Both the position numbers and the translations under genes were made by a program. Below are positions 38,022-51,779 of a DNA stretch of 64,000 bases, piece after piece (the first letter of the stretch is position 1; every line of letters begins with the position of its first letter). The notes below the pieces were generated by a model, which was given only the letters and a program-made list of their open reading frames with translations, was not told where the DNA came from and searched no databases. The DNA comes from Tubulanus polymorphus (Eukaryota > Nemertea > Palaeonemertea > Tubulaniformes > Tubulanidae): contig NC_134027.1 in assembly GCF_964204645.1 (NCBI RefSeq), positions 12,448,485 to 12,512,484 of the forward strand, given 5' to 3'.

Positions 38022-41000
38022 TCATTGACGGCAGTATTTGAAATTTGAAAATTGTGAAGATGTGTTGCAGTATGTGGTCCATGGCTTCCAGGGGAGAGCG
38101 TATTGTAGGGGTATAATAGGCCACGAGGCATAAGTCTAGTTTTGTATATATACTAAGCTGCTAAGTAAGATACAGTTGTTTAGATGCAGCATCGTGAGAG
38201 GAGCAAAAATTATAGTTACAACTGACGTTAGTCTTACAACCGTCTCGTGCACCAGCAAAAGCTGGCGATCCCTTTCAAACCTTCAAATAGTATAATATTG
38301 TTGTATCACAACTCAATTTCTGAACCCAGAACCCTTGCTCGTGGTAACAAATTATCCGCTATTAGGGAAGGGCGTGTACCTCCCTGCTGGATCATGATAG
38401 ATATGCTACACTGTGAGCTCAGCCTCTCTGACAGATTTTCAGAATTGAAAACAATATTGGGGCAACAGAAGTTACTGTATAGATAATGGACTAAATGAAT
38501 TTTCAGTATGACAAAAGGTTGGCAGGTATATATGATATCTTAAATATTACTAATGCGGTTATAAGGAATTTCTGCTACTTTGCAGAAAATCCTATTGTTG
38601 TTCTCTTGATTTTTATGTTTTTCCCTCTTCTGCACTTCACTGAAAATGCATATAAAGTCTTCCATATATTACCACTATTTCTGTAAAAAGCAACAGATTA
38701 AAGTATATTATCCCTTAAATGGCAATGGTTACAAATCGTGGCATGTTCTTGCTGTATTGTTTTTATCCTGCAAGTATAAGATGGGGCTACAGACTGCGGT
38801 CAAACCAATTCAGTACGGATTTATTGCTTCTGAGTAACAGAATCCTGAATGCAGAAAACCCACTATCACTGCTTCGCCACTATTTTCCTAACAAAGACTT
38901 GGTAAACAAATATGCCTTAGAAATACAGGAATATGGCTTATCAATCTATACTTTACCGCAAAGATTTCCAAAATCGTTTCAAGGGAACTGAAATGCGGAC
39001 TTGACAGATCATCAGTATAGTAAAAACTAGTAGCCACATCTTTTTGACCAAATTTTACATCACTTTTTAAATCGGTTTTCGCTGATTCATTGGGCTTGTC
39101 CTTGTTTCAAAACTGACATCTCAGCGATGGGAATTGATTTGTTTATTGGAATATCTCAAGTAGTCATCAGTACATGCTTTAACTTCACCACAGTATGCAA
39201 GACAAATTCCAGTCTCTAAGGGGTGTATTAACGGGTGTATCTCTAAGTCTCTATGTGTCTATTATATACATATCTTAGTTTTTTTACCTCAATATTGATT
39301 TCTGCGCCTTCGTTTTGCCTCGCGAATTTTGGTTCATTTCATCATGAAATTATACAAATAGAACAATTCCACCGAGAAAAAATCTAAATTTATAGACTTT
39401 CGAACTGTCAATTTCCACCTAATTTTAGTATCAGAAAAAAACTGGTCGTAGAATTTGATTATATTCATTACAGTTAAATCAAGTGGTATGTTTGTATCTA
39501 TTACTGTGATGATTATGGGTATAGATATCACTAATAGCAGAGATCCCCAGCGTTTTCCAACATATTCAATTGACTGTCAGGCATTTACAGTATATCTCTA
39601 TCAGCGGAAACAGACCGAAAAGAGAGACAGAAACCGAGGCAGAATAGCAGAATTATATTGATTTATATTCGAGCTGCTTAATAGTTAGTAGTTATGGGCT
39701 TGTTCCCCCTGGAGGATACAGTTTGAACCATCCTAAATCCAACTGCCATAAATCAACATTTACAGCAACTGCAATGTTTTACTTCAATACGTACTAGAAA
39801 AATTGATCCACAAGATTTTTTTCATCGGGACATCTTCGATTCGTAGAATTAATTTCAAGGATTGAATTCGGCTCCTTAGATAGATATGGAAATAAAAGGC
39901 AGATCAGCTCTAAAATGTCTTCTTCGAGTCGTCCCGGATTGAATGAGCTATTTTGCCTTAGAAATATTGCTACAACAAAGATTTTGGAAAATGGAATGGT
40001 TTTAAGTAAATTTGTTTTTCTTCGATCGAAAGAAATCTTGATCGGAGAGAAGTGGTGTTCATTTTTGAGTGGATGAGTCAAGTTCTACGATTCTGTTAAA
40101 AGTGAGTGGCACGTTTCAAGTTTCACACAGATTGAATATCTCCCAACGATTCAAAATGTGTTTCTTGACATCCTCGATTTGTACTTGTAGAGGAGGATAA
40201 AAAGAGTAGTAGAAAAAGAAACTCTTGAAGCATAGTGAGAGGCAGATGTTCTGGTTTACATTTGAACTCTATTGAAAAAGTATTGATAAGTTTACTTTTT
40301 TTACACTCAGTCTCGTTTGATCAAGTGTTTCAAAGCTGTTCAAAGCAAAAAGTCTGCCAGTTATTATAGATACAACATATCCGTTATGAAGCTGTTACAC
40401 TATTTTCTTAACTATTTACGTAACAATTTAAGATATCTAAGTTCAATATTTATTTTTACCCCTTGTTATTTTCTGATGAACGAATATTGAAATCATTCTC
40501 AAGTTAGTTTTCAAACGTGCCTTTTCCGGTTTTCATTGCCAGATAAACTGATGGATTGGGTGCACTTAGGTCAAGGATATATATATCGCGAACGTTTTTA
40601 TCTTATTGATATTTTGGCATAATTAAGTGCCAGTTCTGGGGAATTCTGGATAAGATATGTCAACCACATTTATCATGCTTGAAGAGTTTCTGTAATCAAG
40701 CTTGACTGAATATCACTTGGCAGCCATGTGGTTGTCAAATGGAACATTACACTATAAAGAATAACACTGAATTATTTTAGATTCGAACTACCGGTAACCT
40801 TTTAGCAAGTGAAAACACTGGTCATTAGGTGCGAGGTACATATAGTCGTTGAACATGAATCACCAAAGTCGAAAAATGAAATTTGTGCTAACCATACATT
40901 AGTCATTGGTTACTTTTATCCTCAGCAAGTTTTTCATTACTAAACCTCAATAGATATCAGTGTTTTATTCATGTTCTTTTCATGCATGGTCATTTTGCAC

Positions 41001-41482
41001 ATATCTCGAGGGTCATTGAATGCCATGTTGACATCCATTGAAGGAACGATATATCACTTCATCATTACTGTTGCCAAGTCAAGCGTTCTTCAAGCCTTAT
41101 CTAAATACTACATAAATTATTAGCAGCACTGTGCTGTTACCTTCCAGGTTTCCAAGACTTTTTTGAAAGCAATGAGGCCAGTTCCCAATTGTTCAGTCCT
41201 TATATACAGTGACCCCAAGCCGATGAAGGGCATTTACGCATTAACTATGGTATTCCTTGCAAGAAAATTTACTCTTCCGTAGGGAACACTATCTTCTTAG
41301 CCTGACCTGGTTACTCGTCCATCGGTTTTATGTCCTGAAACTTTGCTAAAACTAATGCTGATAATCAAAGTTCATATATGGAATCATCAAAACCCTTTGA
41401 GGATAGCACATGATATTGATATATGACAAATCTTTATAAACAAAGATTTATCAATGAAGTATTTCATTTCAAAGTAAAACAT

Positions 41483-41703
41483 AAGCCTTAATCACATTTT
41501 TTACATTGGCCAAATTTGGCCTGAACAAATAATGGACCAAGCCCATCCAATTTTTGCCTGGTTTAATATCATTCTGCATGAATGCTGATTGGTTCTGCAA
41601 GTGACTCAAATTATCGTTTTGATGGCATTCTAGTTACGGGTGAATGAGTAACGTGTGAACGCACTCTCGGGTATGGTCAGTTCGATCCATGTAATCGCTG
41701 CTT
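41483..41703. mobile_element. Related MITE of the AGC-TCACAC end family
   Basis: About 221 bp. The ends are AAGCCTTAATCACAT (left) and AAGCAGCGATTACATGG (right, inverted). CAT lies outside both ends. A cgtgtgaacgc word lies internally near 41653. It lies about 185 bp from the Harbinger-like element at 41888. Confidence 0.65.
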
Positions 41704-41887
41704 CATACCAACCTAGTTCTTTAGATTAAGATTGGATTCTTCTGGCTTTTGGTGATTCTTATTCAGTAGAGATGGATTGAAGTAACCACCCAGTACTCAA
41801 GAAGGTGATCAATCATTGTCCATGCTTAGAAATCAAGGCCACTGGCTAAATAAAATTGATCTTAATGAGCCCTAAATATGAACATAA

Positions 41888-42352
41888 AGCCTAGCGCACA
41901 TCGACAAAGCGACTGGAGACAACTAGTTGCTAGTGAGCGAGTACCCCACGCACATCGAAAATTTAGTAAAAACCAGCAACTGCGTGGCCCATGCCGGTCG
42001 CTAGGTCCATAGCGCACACATCGACAGCAACTGAGATGTGGTTTAGCAAATATTCTTGAGGGCATCACAAGTCACGTGACAAATAGCTTTGTTTTAGTCA
42101 GTTACAACCATGTGTTGTTGATTATGGAGCGCTCACATCGACGGATATGAGAGCAACTGAGTACAACTAGTTGCTCAAAAGTAGAACATGAGCAACTGGG
42201 TGGAACTGGAGATAGATGGACGCTAACCAGTCGTAAGCTCGCTCACATCGACAAATTCGAGCAACTGATTGTATCCAGCCAGTTGCTCTCATGCGCCGAA
42301 AACTGCCTGGCAACTAGTTGTCTCCAATCGCAGTGTCGATGTGCGCTAGGCT
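41888..42352. mobile_element. Harbinger-like MITE with repeated copies of its own end inside
   Basis: A 465-bp element flanked by TAA at 41885-41887 and 42353-42355, with ends AGCCTAGCGCACATCGAC (left) and the matching inverse at the right. The inverted repeat extends about 44 bp to the palindrome caactagttgc. The word cacatcga(c) recurs internally near 41951, 42012, 42131 and 42245. The companion caactagttgc / gagcaactg motif recurs near 42165, 42195 and 42265. TAA fits the TWA target of PIF/Harbinger elements; assignment beyond that is inference. It is non-coding. Confidence 0.85.
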
Positions 42353-43282
42353 TAACAATTCATGTCAGTGTCTTACATGTGCAGGTAGGTACTCTTATCT
42401 CTGGAATAGCGGTCTTCATTCTATTCATGGTCAATCTGTATAGACTCGTTGTCTGAGCATCTCATTCTCACGAACTCCAGAATATTGTTTCAACACATGG
42501 TCAGTGACAACATTGCACGAATTGGTTTTGCCATGCACAACAGCAGGCTAGTTGAATCATCAAAACATTCTGTTTCATGTTTTGGGATTATTTCCTGCTC
42601 TGTGCACGCTAGGCTTGGCGAAACATGTATACCTTGGGCTATTGAAATGGTTGGAAGATATTCTATTTAAATGGAGTCAGATTTTCAGAGAAAAAGCACC
42701 TTCACCCGTTAAGGGATTCAAACTGACTAAGCTTAAGCCCTTCCTTTAACCCCTTGACCTCCTGACTCATTGGAGTCATCAGCTGACCAGAATTCAGCGA
42801 TTGTAACAAACGGTATTAGGCGTTACATCTCTGTAATATGACATCATGCCCAAGAGCACCAGTAATGATATCGCGCGTTGTGAGGCCAGGGGGCTGGCGA
42901 AAGCGAGTTCAGGAGCAATACTGGCGCCCTGGCAAGCTAGGCTGGAGAAAAAGCAAAGAACCGGAACAGAATTTCAGATGTTATCTAAGATTGAACTTTA
43001 AATGAAATGATTACTTTTACCGGACACTTTGAAAGTCATCATGATCCGTGATTTAACAATAACGCTGAATACATCTCCATCGCGTGCATACAGTTGCCCT
43101 TCTAACAAATTCTTTTGGTATTTATTCACAATATCAGGCGAAGGAACATTTATACGACTAATTGCTATTTATTGTAGAATAGCTAGATGATTAGATTTAG
43201 TAACTCAAGTCTAGTAAATATTTGTCCATGGTGGAAATAGATTAGTGCAGATTGTTTGTCGAACGCGAGCATGAAAATCACT

Positions 43283-43491
43283 AGCAGTGGTTTACAAGTA
43301 GACAGGTACCCTGGTATGTATCGGCAATATATATATTGGCACTGGCAAATTTGGCACTTGCTTTTGTTCAACGTTATTGGTCGGCAAATTTGACCTATGT
43401 CTAACAGGCACAAACTCATTTGGTACCAATGTGAACCGTTAGCCTGGGCTTTATTTGGCACAGGCCAAATATGCTAGTGTGAATGCAGCTA
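43283..43491. mobile_element. Probable MITE of the AGC-TCACAC end family
   Basis: The right end, inverted, reads AGCTGCATTCACACTAG. The left end AGCAGTGGTTTACAAGTAG is a diverged match. The interior has ggcaaatttgg(c/a)c words like the other members. No target duplication was read and the left boundary is uncertain. Confidence 0.45.
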
Positions 43492-44574
43492 AGCTTGCGC
43501 AATTGTGGCTAATGAAACGTGTCAGATTCATCAAAGCTCGAGAGATATTTTCCAATGTTGCATCATGGAACCCATCAACTACAAAATGTGTACATGTGCA
43601 GCCCTTAGGGCAGAAATGTTTTGTCTTTGGTCATTAAGACATTCGGTCATCCGTGAACAAAAGCTGGTAACTCAATAGACATCCAAACGCAGTACCAAGG
43701 AAGGTACATAATGATACTTGTCAACTGAGGGAAACTGGAGTAGACTTGATGAGTGAAAACCTGTTCGATATCTATCCATACCCAGCAGCAGCAAAGAATA
43801 TATCATTACCACGATTCAATTGATGATACGAGGTAAAAAAATTCAATACAGATTCACACTATAGAAATTTAATGAAATTGTGTTAACATTCAATATGTGC
43901 ATAAGGATTTATATGTGCATAAGGTCTGAGTGTTGTAACATCACAACGGTTTCTACAGCATTTAACTGCTAAAATGAATGGCACGATTTTTCCTTCAGCA
44001 TCGCTTGCCAGCTTCCAATAAACGCTGTATTTGATTACAAGATGGTACACATTTCAATGTTTTGCTTAGAAGATCAATAGCCCAATAGATGAGAGAATAT
44101 TATTATGAGACCTTTTTGCGAAGAAGAAAGGCATCCTGTGCCTCAACTCAAAAGTGAGGCATGCCAAATGATGGATCACTGATATTGCCACATTCCTCAT
44201 TTAGATGAACACTTCATCGTCATCAAGTCGATTATTAGATCTATGTTATTAATAGGAGGATTTTTTGCACGCTTATGGCTGCTATCTGCTGAACTGGTAC
44301 AACAGCTATTTTTTAAGTTGAGTACAATTGCGGTGGCCTCATACCCCAAAAACATATTTCTAGCATATAGTGACTTACAAAATTACAGTAAGTAGATTGT
44401 CTCTATTGCTGTGGTTCCTCGGTTGGTACAGCAAATGACAGAGGTTCGACTATTCATAGGGAATAAAGTATTCTTACGTTCTACAGTCTGCTACCTAGTA
44501 CAGATGGGTGATTTTTAGTCACTGGTTGCTGCGATCGGTGCTAGAAACAACTCATGAGCAATTGGTCACTCAGT

Positions 44575-44600
44575 GTCTCCTGTTTGTTATCACAGGAGAC
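44575..44600. repeat. Perfect 9-bp hairpin
   Basis: GTCTCCTGT and ACAGGAGAC pair perfectly around an 8-base loop. Nearby tcactggttgc words suggest it belongs to a decayed MITE, whose limits cannot be set. Confidence 0.6.
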
Positions 44601-47391
44601 TAGTAGCGATAATTTGTTTCCCAGGGAACATCTGTATCATCTTTTATTGTCCTATGAAATCCTGCTTAGTATCTAGAAATCACAAACAAAAACACCTCTA
44701 AAACGTATCACATTTTCTGAAACACCTTGTATAACCTTCTCAAAGAACTGGAATTGGAGGATGGCCCGTTGTACTGCTATTTTCATATGAAAAAAAGAAT
44801 TACTTGTCAAATAGATGCAGCCTTTTGGCTCACATTTCAAGGAGAAAATCCTCCTTTTCAACAGTTATCATTACAAAAGTTGGTACTTAGATACTTCTTA
44901 CAAGATGTCTTCAGCGACCTATAAGATTAATATGTCCCACCTAGGCAGCGCTTTTGAAAAATGTCTTTATCTCTTGAACCAATAGACCGATTGTGATGAA
45001 ACTTGGTTCACAGATAATTTTATCTAATAATAATCGATGCCCTATAGTGATTAGTTCATGTTCTTTCCACTAGGGGGCACTATGGTAAAATGCCTATTCA
45101 TCTAGATTCATCTTTTCTGCAAACCTACTATTATGGCATAGAGCATATCATGTCTACTAGGAAGTGTTATCATTAAATCTATTTATATAGACTACTGATT
45201 GTCTGAATCCTACGAACATTTGTACACGTAGGCGTAGCAATAATGATACTGCATTCACAGAAAACCTGTTTTCTCTTTCACGCAAGAATCTCAAAAAATA
45301 CATTTCTTTCTCTGTCGATTCTCAATGCCCACAGAGGTAACACTTTTTGATTCACTTTCACAGTCGTGTATGAACTCTGAATCAGCATCAGCAATATTAT
45401 GACTATCATCAGAATTTTAAGACTTCTCAGTGTCATTGCACTTAACATCCATTTCAATTAATACGATGTTAAAAAAGTTGCAAGAAACATGACTGTAGTG
45501 ATACATTTTATTCTCTCTCTCTCTCTATAGTGAAGTTTGTGCCTCCCGTGCACTGTCAACTCTGACTCGATTCAAGCCAGTTTTCCCAGAATTCGTGAAT
45601 TGCAACATACAATTTTAGCGACACCATTAATGAGGTACATTTGTCCATCACAGGCGTGTATAGCACTGTAAAACACAAAATGCTTACTTGGATGAGTGCT
45701 GAAACGACTAATTTCATTCAGCGGCTGTGCTTGCAAGTCGAGTTAGATCGGTAGCAAGAGGGTTAACGATACGAAGTCATGGATACCATGATACCTTTAG
45801 CCTTTTACTTCGAATTTGGGACGAATGAATGGCAGTACTAACTGCCCGAATACTTCCATTTAAAAAAAAAGATTCAATGGAATTTTGTTGATCTATAGAT
45901 ATTGTGATTTTCATACCTAACATTTACAGAGCCACATACGTACAGTATATATGTAACTCTGAATAATCATGGATCAAACTTCTCTCCCTATCCCTCTCTA
46001 TTGAATACCACAGGTCTCAGATTATTGGTTATTGATCGCAAATCAGAAATTCTAGACTCGTACAATCAGTGCCAATGAGGATGAGATGACAGTAGTATTG
46101 TTATTAATAGCAAGCAACCTGACACGAATAATCTCCCAACATCTTTTTTTCATCAGAATCGTTGGCATTCGACAAAATACAATATGATTCAAATATCAAC
46201 CCATCGCCCGACTGACTGACCAGGTGAAAACTAAGCAAAGCTTCTTCATATCTCTGGTGTGGTGAATTCCTCCAGCTGGATTGTTGATGCGATCCTCATC
46301 TCACGGGACTAAACTGAAAAATTATACAGAAACAATTTCTGTTTATTGTTGTGATGTTGCAGGGACGTGGGCAAAAGCTCATACAGGAAATGACAGCTTA
46401 TAGAAATAGAGACCGTCTTTGACGTCAGCAAATCATGTGTCTCATATTTTGGCACCTGGATATAAGTTGTCCATAGAGATAAGAATCCACCACGCAGAAT
46501 GTATCAAATATGACAGTTACACTAGGGAACGATGATGGTACTCTTTGTAATCTCCACATTGATTTTTTTTTCAAATGATATAAATGTCAGATCATAATGC
46601 AAATGGGCATGTGAGTGCGGTATTTTGAAACATATTTTTAGAAAATTTGGACAACGCGGGGTGAAAATTGCTGGCATCTAGGCCAATTTGATTGATAAGA
46701 TGTGCAATTAAATGCAAGTCTTTGGGTCATTGCGTGTATTCTTGTAATAGCATACGCTGAATATTAATGAAGTATTTGCGTCAACATATCAGATCATCAA
46801 GATGTTAAGATTCGAGCCTATTGCGAAGCCTTGAATACCAAACAGGTTATAACTTACGGTCATTATCTTTAGTTGAATCCGTACTTGATTTAACTTTGTG
46901 ATTTAGGTGATGTTTTCTATTTTCAGGCCAGCAAGCGGTTCGAATTTAGATGCTACTATCTCGCTATGCGGCATAACACGTAATTGTACAAATCATGCCC
47001 CAAAGCATTTATCTATATTCTCTCATTCCAAAAAGCCTAATCATGGGCTTGCTTGCAAGGCCATTATTGCTATCACCAGATTTACTTTAAGCTGGGAAAT
47101 ACAATAACTTACGTTACAGACTTCGTAGGATGCTCAAACTTTCACAGATTTTATGCAGTTATCTAAGTAAGCTCCAAATCATTCAATTAGTAAATTGGTA
47201 GCTTTTTCATGAAATTGGAAACAAATCTGACCATTTTTGCAAGTTTTACTGTGGATATCTCATTCAGTGCAAACATTACGCGGTTATGCTGTATTAGTAT
47301 GTTAGCCACGTGTTTTGATTGTCGCAACATCATTCCCCCTCTAATCTGGACACTGATTTTATACAAACTAAAATTGAATGATTGGATTTAA

Positions 47392-47679
47392 CCCTTTCCA
47401 TGCGTCTACACTGCAGTGCGGTGTATGAATCGGTGATGGATTTTGCTAGTACACCGCACTGCAGTGTATTGATATAATAAGTTATTAGTTTTTATCACTA
47501 TTGAAAGATGGCAGCACCTGTCAATCATAATGAAATATTAGTAACTAACGATATGCCGCGCCGCAGTGTAGACGCACTATAGTGGTATTCCCGTTATTCA
47601 GAACATTAGGGTGGAATTTTTCAAAATGTTCAAATTATCTCCAGCACTATAGGGTATTGATTAGTCAGCACTGAAAGGG
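47392..47679. mobile_element. piggyBac-like MITE, copy 2 (TTAA flanks)
   Basis: A 288-bp element with TTAA at 47388-47391 and 47680-47683 and matching ends CCCTTTCC...GAAAGGG. It is homologous along its length to the element at 5411-5694, and in the same orientation. It retains the better terminal inverted repeat of the two. It has the same subterminal palindromes with CTGCAGTG cores. It is non-coding and would depend on a transposase encoded elsewhere. Confidence 0.88.
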
Positions 47680-48284
47680 TTAATGGCCAGGTATCATTAA
47701 TGAACTTTGAATTGTCACAATATCACAAAATTATCCGTTATTGTTAAATATATTGATTCCATTTCAGTTTAATTTAATGAAAAAAGAATTGAGATTATTC
47801 AGATATCACGCAAATCATTCGAACTGATGAAAAAATCGGATATATTGATTCATAAGTACAACTGTCAGTGCAATATGTTAGTTGACCTTCCAAAGCGAAT
47901 ATTTGCATGTTGTCTTCGACAAACAAAATGACGAATGAAAGCACTATTTAACAAATATGACAGCAACTTGTAAAATGTTTTTAGATTTTTAATCCTAAAT
48001 TATATTTAAACATTTGTATGACATGTTTATTTGTTGTATTATACATTTGGGAAATTATACCAGCCTGAGGCTCTTGATGTTCATTTTCTTCTTGTGTAGG
48101 ACTGGTATTGAAATCCCTCACACAGGGAAGCAAGGGCTAGTATGTCAACAAAACCATGCTAAGAGAGTTAGTCCTTGTTTTAAAAAGGGCCTCGTTGAAA
48201 TTTACAGTGGGTTTTTTGCATAAATGTGAACACAAAAATGCTTCAAAAAGCAAGAAGAGAGGAAAGTTTTCTGCAGATATCAAC

Positions 48285-49034
48285 CTCAGGGGTTTGGCGA
48301 TGGGCTTGGATTTTATTTCCGGGTTGTTGATAATCTCGCGAGAATGGCGCTAAATATGAACTATGAATAAATTCAAAATATCACGGAAATACCTTGTGTT
48401 TATATTGTTTATTTATCCGCTATAAAGTTTCGATAAACAATTGGTCATTAAGAATCATTATCAGACGATCGTCACACTTTACTATATAAAATCACAAGGG
48501 ATGAAACGCCAGGCCTCCGCTGTACTTAAATTTTCAGCCAGAAAGTTGGGACAGTCACATGACATTCTGAGGACGTCATCGCATTTAAAACTTCAACATG
48601 AAAAGTTAACATATTCACAGACCGATATCAATTGTCAGGTTATGATTCATATGAAATAAATAACTTATAGAGAATAAATTATGATGAAATATATAATTTA
48701 TAGTCAAAAAATGCATTTGAATTTAAGTTATTCTCAAATATTTTTCGTATCATAGTTTCCATCTTAGATGCTTCAGGTTCGCGTTCAGTCAAATAAGAAG
48801 CGTTAAGTCACGTGACTGTCCCAACTTTCTGGCTGGCACGACTTGAACTGCGTTTCATCCCTTGTTATTTTATATAGTAAAGCGTGACGACCGTCTGATG
48901 ATGATCCTTAACGACCTATTGTTTATCGGAACTTTATAGCGGATAAATAAACAATATAAACACAAGGTAGCGCCATTCTCGCGAGATTATCAACAACCCG
49001 GAAATAAAATCCAAGCCCATCGCCAAACCCCTGT
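48285..49034. mobile_element. Foldback DNA transposon with ~245-bp inverted repeats and 9-bp target duplication
   Basis: A 750-bp element flanked by GATATCAAC at 48276-48284 and 49035-49043. Each arm begins with CAGGGGTTTGGCGATGGGC (one or two end bases differ) and runs inward for about 245-290 bp at high identity, to the segment CAGCCAGAAAGTTGGGACAG. The left arm has an extra ~38 bp (around 48352-48389) absent from the right arm. The non-repeated centre is about 220 bp. No transposase frame is present; open frames on either strand are mirror images produced by the palindrome. The 9-bp duplication suggests a Mutator-type transposase, but the termini are not those of the 36245 element. Confidence 0.88.
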
Positions 49035-49857
49035 GATATCAACAAATGATTACATGAACCCGCGATAATGTATTTTATATGCTTTTGGGTTAAAATTTTT
49101 GTAATTGTATTTTGGCTCAATTTCTGTGGAATCCTTGATTAGTTTTTTGGGAGGACTTTTTATTTGCACCACAGAAGATTTGTTTTGACAAATTGTACAA
49201 TGGTTTGCTAAAATAGATTTTTCTAAACTCGGCACCATTTTCCATGTGAGGCTCCAGTAGCAAGCTCAGTGACGGGTTTAAATCTAGTGATTTCCATGGG
49301 CATGTTCCTAGGTGGGACCAACAGTCTCTATGGGCATGTGATATCATACTAGCACACATACTAACAACATACATGATACTTATGATATTCTTATGATATT
49401 CTTTAATGCTCCAACATAATTAAACATGTACGCAATAATTTGTGGTTGCCACGGGTGTTTCACAAGCATAAATATAATTTCCAGGTTGAATTTATTTTAA
49501 TCATAGGCCTATCGCATGGTATCATTTATATCCTTAAAATGGTCACAAAAGAGAGCAAAATTTTCTATTGAATTCAATTCAAAATTTGTTTTTGTGCAAT
49601 TCAATTCATATCACAAGAGTTTAAAATCGCACGAAGGATTGTGACTAGAAAAAGACAAATTGATCTTAAGGTATGATCTGACAAATTTGTTGCTGCCAAC
49701 TGCCTGTGACTTTTCAAATTGACATTCTACGCTTGTAGTGTGTAAATTAATAAATACGAATTGTCACTTTTCAACCCGCGGTTGCATCATTTTATGAAAA
49801 AGCTGTCAAGATTGCTTGACACAGCTTTAGCTGCAATCCGGCCAATGTGCACGCTTG

Positions 49858-50565
49858 AGCCCCGTTCACATGGTAACTAGTTAGACCGGGTCTAAATGGG
49901 TCCGTACTTGGTCCAAATTTAGACTGGACCAAATGTTGGTGAGGCGTTTTGACACGCGTTGATAAAATCGCTTGTCACCGGGCCCACAAGATGTCGCCAT
50001 CTGCTAAATAATTGCTTTCAGATTCCAAGTAGAGCAGGACATTCTTCATTTGACCAATTCGATCCTCTGTCAGGTTTAGACATTTTTTGTGAATTCGATT
50101 TTATTCTATCACGATGAAACTCTTAAGTGTCGTTTAAACATGATTCAAAACACGGAAGAAAACTGATGATGATTGTGACATACGAATAGGAATTACGGTC
50201 CCAAACATTTCCATAGTATAGTGGGAAAAAACAGTACTTAAAAATAATTACATTAACGGTAATTAAAGATTTTAAAACTTAATAAACTGGACACACACTC
50301 TACCGCAGAGGTCGAGACATATACCGCAGAGATTCAGAATTACGATTTAGACCGGACCTGGTACCAGTTTCTGTCCACACACAGATTTAGACCAGTCCAA
50401 AGTTTGGACCGGACCTGGCTCGCTCTTTTAGACCATGCCAAATTAGACCGGTCTAAGCTAGACCGGTCTAATTTGGAACAGTATTTTTGCCTGTGTGAAC
50501 GCTTGGTCCAGTCTAAATTGGACCGGACCAAATTTAGACCGGTCTAAATTTCGTCACGTGGAGCT
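49858..50565. mobile_element. Large MITE of the AGC-TCACAC end family with repeated agaccggtct palindromes
   Basis: A 708-bp element flanked by CTTG at 49854-49857 and 50566-50569. The ends are AGCCCCGTTCACATGG (left) and AGCTCCACGTGACG (right, inverted). After each end the sequence enters a field of nested palindromes: tttagaccggtctaaa, ggtccggtcc and variants. About ten such words lie in 49890-49940 and 50340-50550. The middle (49960-50330) lacks them. No protein is encoded. Confidence 0.75.
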
Positions 50566-50958
50566 CTTGTTTATGGAAAGCGGAAATCTTTCTCGACTCA
50601 GCTGCAGCTGTTATTACTATACTTCATTGGGAAAACGTTTGACTAACATCTCAAAATCTTGATATAGCTGCAAAGCAGCAATAACAGGTTTTCTACATGC
50701 GTCGTACAATAAAGTATGTACGAATTTTCGTCGAAATCAGTCGCGATCAGTTGAATAGATATTGTTAGTTTGTAGGAGGGGTCAACATGTGTATAAGACT
50801 TGTGGATTGATACGGGCCACTAAATATAAAGTATGCAAGTACCAAGTTTAGTCAAAAAAGCTTTGAGGCGAACGAAGATATGGGTATTCAACTATACAGT
50901 CTTTTGGTAGTTATACTAACTTATGCTAAATGTCATGTTCTTGTACATAAGTGCAACA

Positions 50959-51375
50959 TTATTTTGAATCAACAGTAACCGCTTCACCAAAAAAAGCATT
51001 TGTCGCAACAAGTAACGAGTTAGCGTAATCAAGCCTGGAAGTAACCAATAAGGAAACTGCTGCCTTACATGATGCATAATCAAGGAGATGGCAAATTTTG
51101 TTGATAGAGTACAGATGGTAGTTAGTTGTTCGACAAATATTATTTACATGGCTGACAAAAGATAGGTTTTCATGAAAAATAACGCCCAAATTTCTTATCT
51201 GGTTAGAAGGAGAAATTACCTTGCCCTCTGTAATTAGAGCATCATAGAAATTGTCAGCATCATAGCCATCTGTTGGCAGTTGGCATTTGGTTCCGAATCT
51301 GCATATAGAGGTGCTGGGATTTTGGGGCAGACAATTGTTCCTAATACTCATCTCATCTGTGACGTTTCGCTTCAA
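50959..51375 (-). pseudogene. LINE reverse transcriptase remnant, internal fragment
   Basis: An open minus-strand stretch of 138 codons. Its middle matches the C-terminal reverse transcriptase region of the copy at 21710-22750: IRNLGVIFHENLSF, YHLYSINKICHLLD and SRLDYANSLL. The catalytic YADD block and everything upstream are absent. The similarity stops abruptly after LLVATN (near 50995), so both ends are truncated. It is the same family as the other remnant and in the same antisense orientation to the channel gene. The surviving open frame is likely accidental. Confidence 0.85.
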
Positions 51376-51779
51376 ATCTTCAACCGATATACTGTTATGT
51401 ATGCTTCAGTATTACGTTGATGAATAACTCTAATTAGGGGCCAGAAAACCCTGATTATTTATTATTTATCTACTTTTTTCTAGCTAATTTTATCATGGAA
51501 AATGTAAATGGTATCAAAATTGACAACTACTCGTTAATACACGCTTGGTTATATCATTGTGAAAGCACTTAAAATAATTCCCTGTAATTTTGACCCGACC
51601 CAATTTTGATACAGTAGTCGTGATTGATTTTCCTATCGCACAAAGTGGTGTGATTATAATTTCTGATGATATTGTTTTAACAAGCAATAGAATTAGAGAG
51701 CTAGTAACAAAGTTACCTCATTAAGCCAATTCATTTAAAGAAAACCCTATTGAATATTAAATTCACTTTTCGTTAGTCA

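Noticed and set aside
39794-40081. 95-codon minus-strand open frame
   Set aside because: No recognisable domain, no upstream or downstream exon partners and no repeat match; treated as chance.
41888-42352. Regularly spaced short repeats, considered as a CRISPR-like array
   Set aside because: The repeats occur in both orientations, spacing is irregular, the locus is an animal intron, and the ends form a transposon inverted repeat with TAA duplication.
48014-49374. Overlapping open frames on both strands
   Set aside because: They are in and around the long inverted repeat; mirror-image frames arise from the two arms.
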